DNA of 64,000 bases from Coenobita brevimanus (Eukaryota > Arthropoda > Malacostraca > Decapoda > Coenobitidae): positions 17,616,335 through 17,680,334 of the forward strand of contig CM064655.1 in NCBI GenBank assembly GCA_032717465.1, written 5' to 3'. The notes under the pieces were generated by a model. It did no database searches and was not told the origin of the DNA. It was given only the letters and a program-made list of their open reading frames with translations. The position numbers and the translations under genes were made by a program. Positions 58,626-64,000 of the stretch are shown in pieces (positions within the stretch are counted from its first letter, which is position 1; each line of letters opens with the position of its first letter).

Positions 58626-59045
58626 TAAGATTGGGATTTGGCAAAAATGAATTGCCTGTCTGAATGACCCTCGTGTAGTCGATACATAAATCTAAGCGTT
58701 CATCATTGGGCGTGGAGGCGGAGAGCAGGTGTTCATGGTTGCGGTTTGTAGGGTGGTCGTGTATCAAGTGATTCAGGGCTTTTAGCTTCAAGGCAATCGA
58801 CTGTGTATAGGGGTGGTATTTATCATGGAGCTTAACCAGTTGCCAGGATAAACAGGTCGCCAAAGCTGTTTAAAGTTTGTTTTGTTTTAATTTTCGTTCA
58901 TTTTAATAATATTAACTATTGTTTGGTACTGAAGTGGATGGGATTGTTGGTATCTGAATGAAGACAAAAGAAGAAACTGTCATACACAGTTTGAGTTTGT
59001 AAGAAGTTGGTAAATATGGTCCCAGGATTCTTGCATTGAGTACGT

Positions 59046-59049
<4 letters not shown>

Positions 59050-59099
<50 letters not shown>
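59050..59099. repeat. (GT)n microsatellite
   Basis: About 25 GT units. Confidence 0.97.
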
Positions 59100-59101
<2 letters not shown>

Positions 59102-59444
59102 GAAGGTTTTGTTCCTAAAGCTAATTTTATACTTTCTTTTAGTGCTGTGGTGATAAAGAGGAATGAAATAACTAGCATACCAATGGTCGTGTAATTGAAG
59201 ACTGGTTTTAACCCTGCATCTGCCAACGATTTCGTTCTGCTGAATAACATTGTCTCTCAGTTGCCAGAAGACATTGAATGGAGAAATTGTGAATAGATTG
59301 CACGCCTTGAGTTTAACTTTGCATAATAAAATCTTCTTTTGACAGCCAGAATAATATCTTCAGTGTTCAGTGCTTTAGATAGTGTGAACTCTTTCAATCC
59401 TTATTTTTTTCAGTTTTAGAGAAACTTTTTTTTATTTTATTACA

Positions 59445-59535
59445 AGGGGATTCTTAAAAGCCGAATCAAATTGTCTGGTGGCAGCAAGAATAAATCAGTA
59501 AATTACGTCATCGGATTAAGGGGGGTTAATGGCGA
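59445..59535 (+). repeat. Dispersed repeat family A, copy
   Basis: 'aaaagccgaatcaaattgtctggtggcagcaagaataaatcagtaaattacgtcatcgg' covers the core and right half, the best copy of that part. It abuts the LINE fragment. Confidence 0.75.
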
Positions 59536-59577
59536 CTGTTCTTCCCAGTGATGTTGTGGTTTAAGGAGTGAGCAGTT

Positions 59578-60540
<963 letters not shown>

Positions 60541-60544
60541 AGTG

Positions 60545-61060
60545 AATTGTTTCAGACTGATTATACTGTAATGCTGATGGTGGTGGTGATGGAACTGGGG
60601 GAAGTACGTATTCTTGTTATCGGCTCGCTTATCCGTAATGGTGGTGCTGAGGCCATAAGAATTAAAGTTCCCGAGTCTATGGTGGCAGTATTTATAACTC
60701 GGGCATTCATGGCTGGGCAGGGTAGAGCACGATGGAGGGAGGCCTACCATATAAGCCACCAGGACCCGCTGTGACTCGACCAATAAACCGCAGGTGCAGC
60801 CGGAGTGAGTCCCTCAACTGCCAGATAAACACCAGCCTATATGGGTGAGAGCCCCTCGCCCCACACCCACCATCCTAAATTTTATTGCCGCCCCTCGTCC
60901 TATGTAAAACCCTTAATGGCGGGGTTTTATCGTGCATTAGGCTAAAGGTCACTGGTTAGTACTTTCCCAGGTAGCGTAAGTACTCCGTCTGCAAGCGTAA
61001 GTACTCTCCTTGCCGGGATTTAAGTTACCGTTGTATACAAACTTGGGTTTCATGACATTC
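60545..61060. other. No gene recognised; contains a short hairpin
   Basis: Sequence of balanced composition, possibly further interspersed-repeat DNA. TAAAACCC...GGGTTTTA (about 60905-60929) forms an eight-base stem. Overlapping open frames of 75 (plus) and 124 (minus) codons at 60.4-60.8 kb show no domain. Confidence 0.35.
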
Positions 61061-61865
61061 CTCCCGCGCTTCGCTGTATTTAAAGATAAGGTTTTAGTGC
61101 ACGTAGATTGTGTGTTGTCAGGTGGGTCAGTCTTGGGTGGGGTGATGAGGGGGGGGAGTGGTCTGGTGCTGTAGTAGAGGTGATAATACTGTGATGTTAA
61201 CACTGTGGAGAAGGTGGTAATAATGTGGTGGAGGCGTTAACACTGTGGTGGATATGCCATTATTGAAGGTTTGTAGGACAGGCAGAGTGTGTGTTGTCAG
61301 GTAGTCAGTCATGGGTGAGTTGATGGTAGGGAGTGGCGTGACTGTACTAGAGCTGGCAATACAGGTAGACTGGGTGTTGTCATGTGGTTAGTGTAGGGTG
61401 GGATGGGACTGGAGTGATGGTGCGGTGGTAATTTGTGGTGGGGGTGGTAATATTGTGGTGGAAGTTATAATATTTTGGTGAAATTAATATTATGGTGAAG
61501 ATGCCAATATTTAAAGTTTTAGTACTGTCAGTGTGGAGTGGGATGGCATTGGCACGGTGGTGTGATGGAGGTATGGCGGAAGTAGTAATATAATGGAGAT
61601 GGTAATATTCTGTTATCTTGACCCATATTTAAAAATAAGATTCAGTACAGACACATTGTGTATTTGTCTGATGGCAAGTGTTGGGAATGAATGGGATTGG
61701 CGTGATGGTGTAATGGAGTTGGTAATATTGTGATGGAGGTGGTAATACTGCGTTGGAGGTGGTAATATTTTGGTGGTTAGTGTGGTGATGTGTGGTGGTA
61801 GTGCTGAGGACTGTAACATACCGGTATCTGTAGATAATGAAGCTTAGGTCGGTGATGTACGCCTG
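61060..61865. repeat. G/T-rich higher-order satellite
   Basis: 'gtgtgttgtcaggtgg' type anchors occur near 61109, 61288, 61370 and 61658, each preceded by 'aggttttagtgcac/aggtttgtaggaca/aagttttagtactg/aagattcagtacag'. Between them a short unit, GGAGGTGGTAATATTGTGGT, repeats. Monomer lengths vary (about 80-290 bases). Confidence 0.65.
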
Positions 61866-61921
61866 GTAATGTGAAGATTTAAGTGATGTGTGTTGTAATA
61901 ATACTGGCGACGATAGATAAG

Positions 61922-61936
61922 GCGTGTGTGTGTGTG

Positions 61937-61986
<50 letters not shown>

Positions 61987-61997
61987 TTTAAACAATG

Positions 61998-62068
<71 letters not shown>
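61922..62068. repeat. (GT)n and (AT)n microsatellites
   Basis: GT tract 61922-61983 with one TT interruption, then AT tract 61999-62067. Confidence 0.97.
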
Positions 62069-62071
<3 letters not shown>

Positions 62072-62619
62072 ATAGATGGATGAAGTGTGCACCCGAGGAT
62101 GTTAGCATCTGTTTGTATGTAAGTCTATCCCCGTCTTTCAAGTCTTTCTCATAACCTCAAGAAAATAGTTTGCCAGTGTCCATAATAAAACAAGAAACCC
62201 ACGCTGTAATTGGATGTGTAAAGAGTGCAGAATGATGATTATGATGATACATTGCTGGGGAGCTCTAGCCGGCCAGGTGTTGCCGCCTTAGGGAAGGGCG
62301 GGGTGTGGTAGAGCAGGGTTGTGTTCTGGCTCCGTATTCACAAGCTTTCTCGAGCTTAGCTGGATTAAGCCCTCTGTTCCAGTTCACATACTCTTGAACC
62401 TAGCAGGATTGTGTCTATAATCTAAGTATCATGCTTGTTCTCACTTGGTATATTCTGGCCCTTAACATAGTTTTACAGTATCATGGCGTACTTTCTCGAG
62501 CAGTTCGGTGTTCAGTGCTCTGGAGTAGTATTAACGCTTCCTGTAGCTTTTCCCACAGTAACGTATAAGGTCCTTCTACTTCTTTCCAGACGCTTTTGTT
62601 CAGCACACGACAACCCTGG

Positions 62620-62935
62620 TGGTAAAAGGGCTAATGTAGACTGAAAGGTGTATGTAACGCCTCCACAGTGAAAAGTTTCTTGGCTTAAAAAAAAAAAAAA
62701 AAAAAAAAAGTCTGAGGATAGTATGATCAAAATGAAAAGTACGTCCTCTGGCAGAAGGGGTGATGTGTAAGGCTGTTTATGTTTACTTTTATCTCCTCCC
62801 CTCCCCTCTCTCTCTCTCTCTCTCTCTCTCTCCGGCGATGTATTTTCCCATTCTTGTTACCACTTGACGATTTTATTCAGCTTAGGGAGAAGGTCTGTGA
62901 ATGAAAGGGTGAACGGACGCTACCTGTAGCCCTTA
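62620..62935. repeat. Dispersed repeat family A, two copies in opposite orientation
   Basis: A plus copy at about 62625-62770 ('ctgaaaggtgtatgtaacgcctccacagtgaaaagtttc', an A23 run replacing the core, then 'acgtcctctggcagaagggg') is followed by a minus copy at 62855-62935. The minus copy reads, inverted, 'gaccttctccctaagctgaataaaatcgtcaagtggtaacaagaa'. A (CT)n tract at 62806-62832 separates them. Confidence 0.7.
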
Positions 62936-62994
62936 ATCTTATTTTTTATATTCTTGCCTATGTCTACGTACTGTACAATGGCGGATAGGGTGAG

Positions 62995-63290
62995 ATACGA
63001 GAGGAAGCTGAAAGAGAGAGGGAGGGGGGAGAATGTGATAAAGCGAGAGAGGAGAGAACGAGGGAGACACTGCAGGTGAGAAGAGAAGAGAAATGAAAAT
63101 GCATGGAGGGAAGTGGAAAGGGGAGGAAGAGGTGGAGGTGGAAAACAAGATATTGGTGAAGGATTGGGTATGGGAACGAGTTTGGAGAGATAAATACTGA
63201 TTGGAAAACAAACAAACCAAAGATACTGTTGGGTGGCTCCGAAGATATTAATAATAGAGAGAGAGGGGGGGGAGGGGAGTAAAGAAGGGA
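62995..63290. repeat. Purine-rich low-complexity sequence
   Basis: GAGAGAGGGAGGGGGG-type words. The minus-strand Ser/Pro/Leu/Phe frames are compositional. Confidence 0.6.
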
Positions 63291-63494
63291 TTAATGGTGC
63301 TATGAAAGAAAAAAACAAGACAATTATGTAGTTGAGGATGAGAAAAATTACTCTTACGTGAGATAAGAACATAATTCTTTGGCTGGGATGGTTCACTTTG
63401 AGATGGATATAATTGCCTAGTGTCAGCCGGAATAATGCAGAATAAAACAGTTCTCATTTGTTAGTTTTACAGTATGTTGCCATCTGTCATATTT

Positions 63495-63590
63495 TGTTCT
63501 TTTGTCCAGTCGAAGAACTAAATAAATCGTTTGGAAATAGCAAGAAGAATGTAGAGACGTCATCGCACTGAGGTGATTAAATTGTAGGAG
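63495..63590 (+). repeat. Dispersed repeat family A, copy
   Basis: 'gtcgaagaactaaataaatcgtttgg', 'agcaagaagaatgtagagacgtcatcgcactgaggtgattaa' covers the core and tail in order. Confidence 0.7.
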
Positions 63591-64000
63591 AAAACTGAAA
63601 TACACGACACGATGGCCAGGGATTTTGTGTAAGTAGGGAAACGGAAGTAGAGTGAAATGCACAGAATGTATGAAATGTATAGCTAACTTGGTGAGGTGGG
63701 AACGAGAGCTAAAGGGAAAGGCTTGTACGGGGTTATGCAAATGTGGGGCCTTGGAATGGAAATTGAATCAGCGAGCGGGGAGCCGGATATTGGAGGATGA
63801 CATGTATGAAAGAAAAAGAGAAATGAGTGTAAAATGTACCGAACTGTATATAGGATAGAAATGGAAAGTAATTGCCATCTACAAAGCACTCAAAGAGCGC
63901 ATACGTCGGCTAACGCCAACAAAATTTATGAACTGTTGCTGTAATGCCTCTTTCGTAGTATACGAATGTTTTCACGGTCTCACATAGTTCATTCTGCTGT

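Overview
This window looks like intergenic or intronic DNA from a large, repeat-rich arthropod genome. A decapod crustacean is my best guess. The reasons are the extreme microsatellite load (perfect GT/CA tracts of about 560 and 420 bases), TTAGG arrays (the arthropod telomere unit), and decayed LINE reverse transcriptases of types familiar from invertebrates. The species call is inference. I found no gene that I would defend as functional and no rRNA, CRISPR array or bacterial-type operon. Almost every long open frame is an artefact of tandem repeats, whose low-complexity DNA lacks stop codons.

Layout. 0-11 kb: G/T-rich minisatellites with 48-bp and 34-bp units, a degenerate satellite (6.5-7.5 kb), a 2-kb purine-rich block and a clear ~133-bp satellite (10.7-11.3 kb). 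11.7-17.5 kb: long C/T-rich blocks with a 5'-truncated LINE end at 14.0-14.5 kb. 17.8-24.7 kb: a 358-bp hAT-like element with an 8-bp target duplication, a foldback MITE, and two SINE-like elements side by side between AT-rich microsatellites. 25-28 kb: a 23-bp C/T minisatellite and a 20/30-bp one. 30.6-33.2 kb: a 27-bp G-rich minisatellite with higher-order structure, then a ~75-bp one. 33.5-38 kb: microsatellites, another SINE-like copy, C/T-rich DNA and a foldback element with a TTAGG core. 38-46 kb: dispersed repeats, a CR1-like LINE 3' end (minus strand), the two giant CA/GT tracts, and a MITE cluster. 46-52 kb: a cluster of the commonest dispersed repeat, a 1.2-kb RTE-like LINE and a 114-bp duplication. 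52-64 kb: C/T and G-rich blocks, a 758-bp hAT-like element with a perfect 8-bp target duplication, a ~75-bp degenerate satellite broken by a SINE, an RTE-like LINE split by a microsatellite, and a final G/T satellite.

The least explained signals are three dispersed, unclassified repeat families. The commonest has roughly 20 diverged copies on both strands around a core AGCTGAATAAAATCG, which carries an AATAAA polyadenylation hexamer. Next are the TTAGG-cored foldback at 37.35-37.73 kb and a SINE/LINE pair that appear to share a 3' end. Nothing here amounts to a multi-gene system. The interest is in mobile-element and satellite biology.
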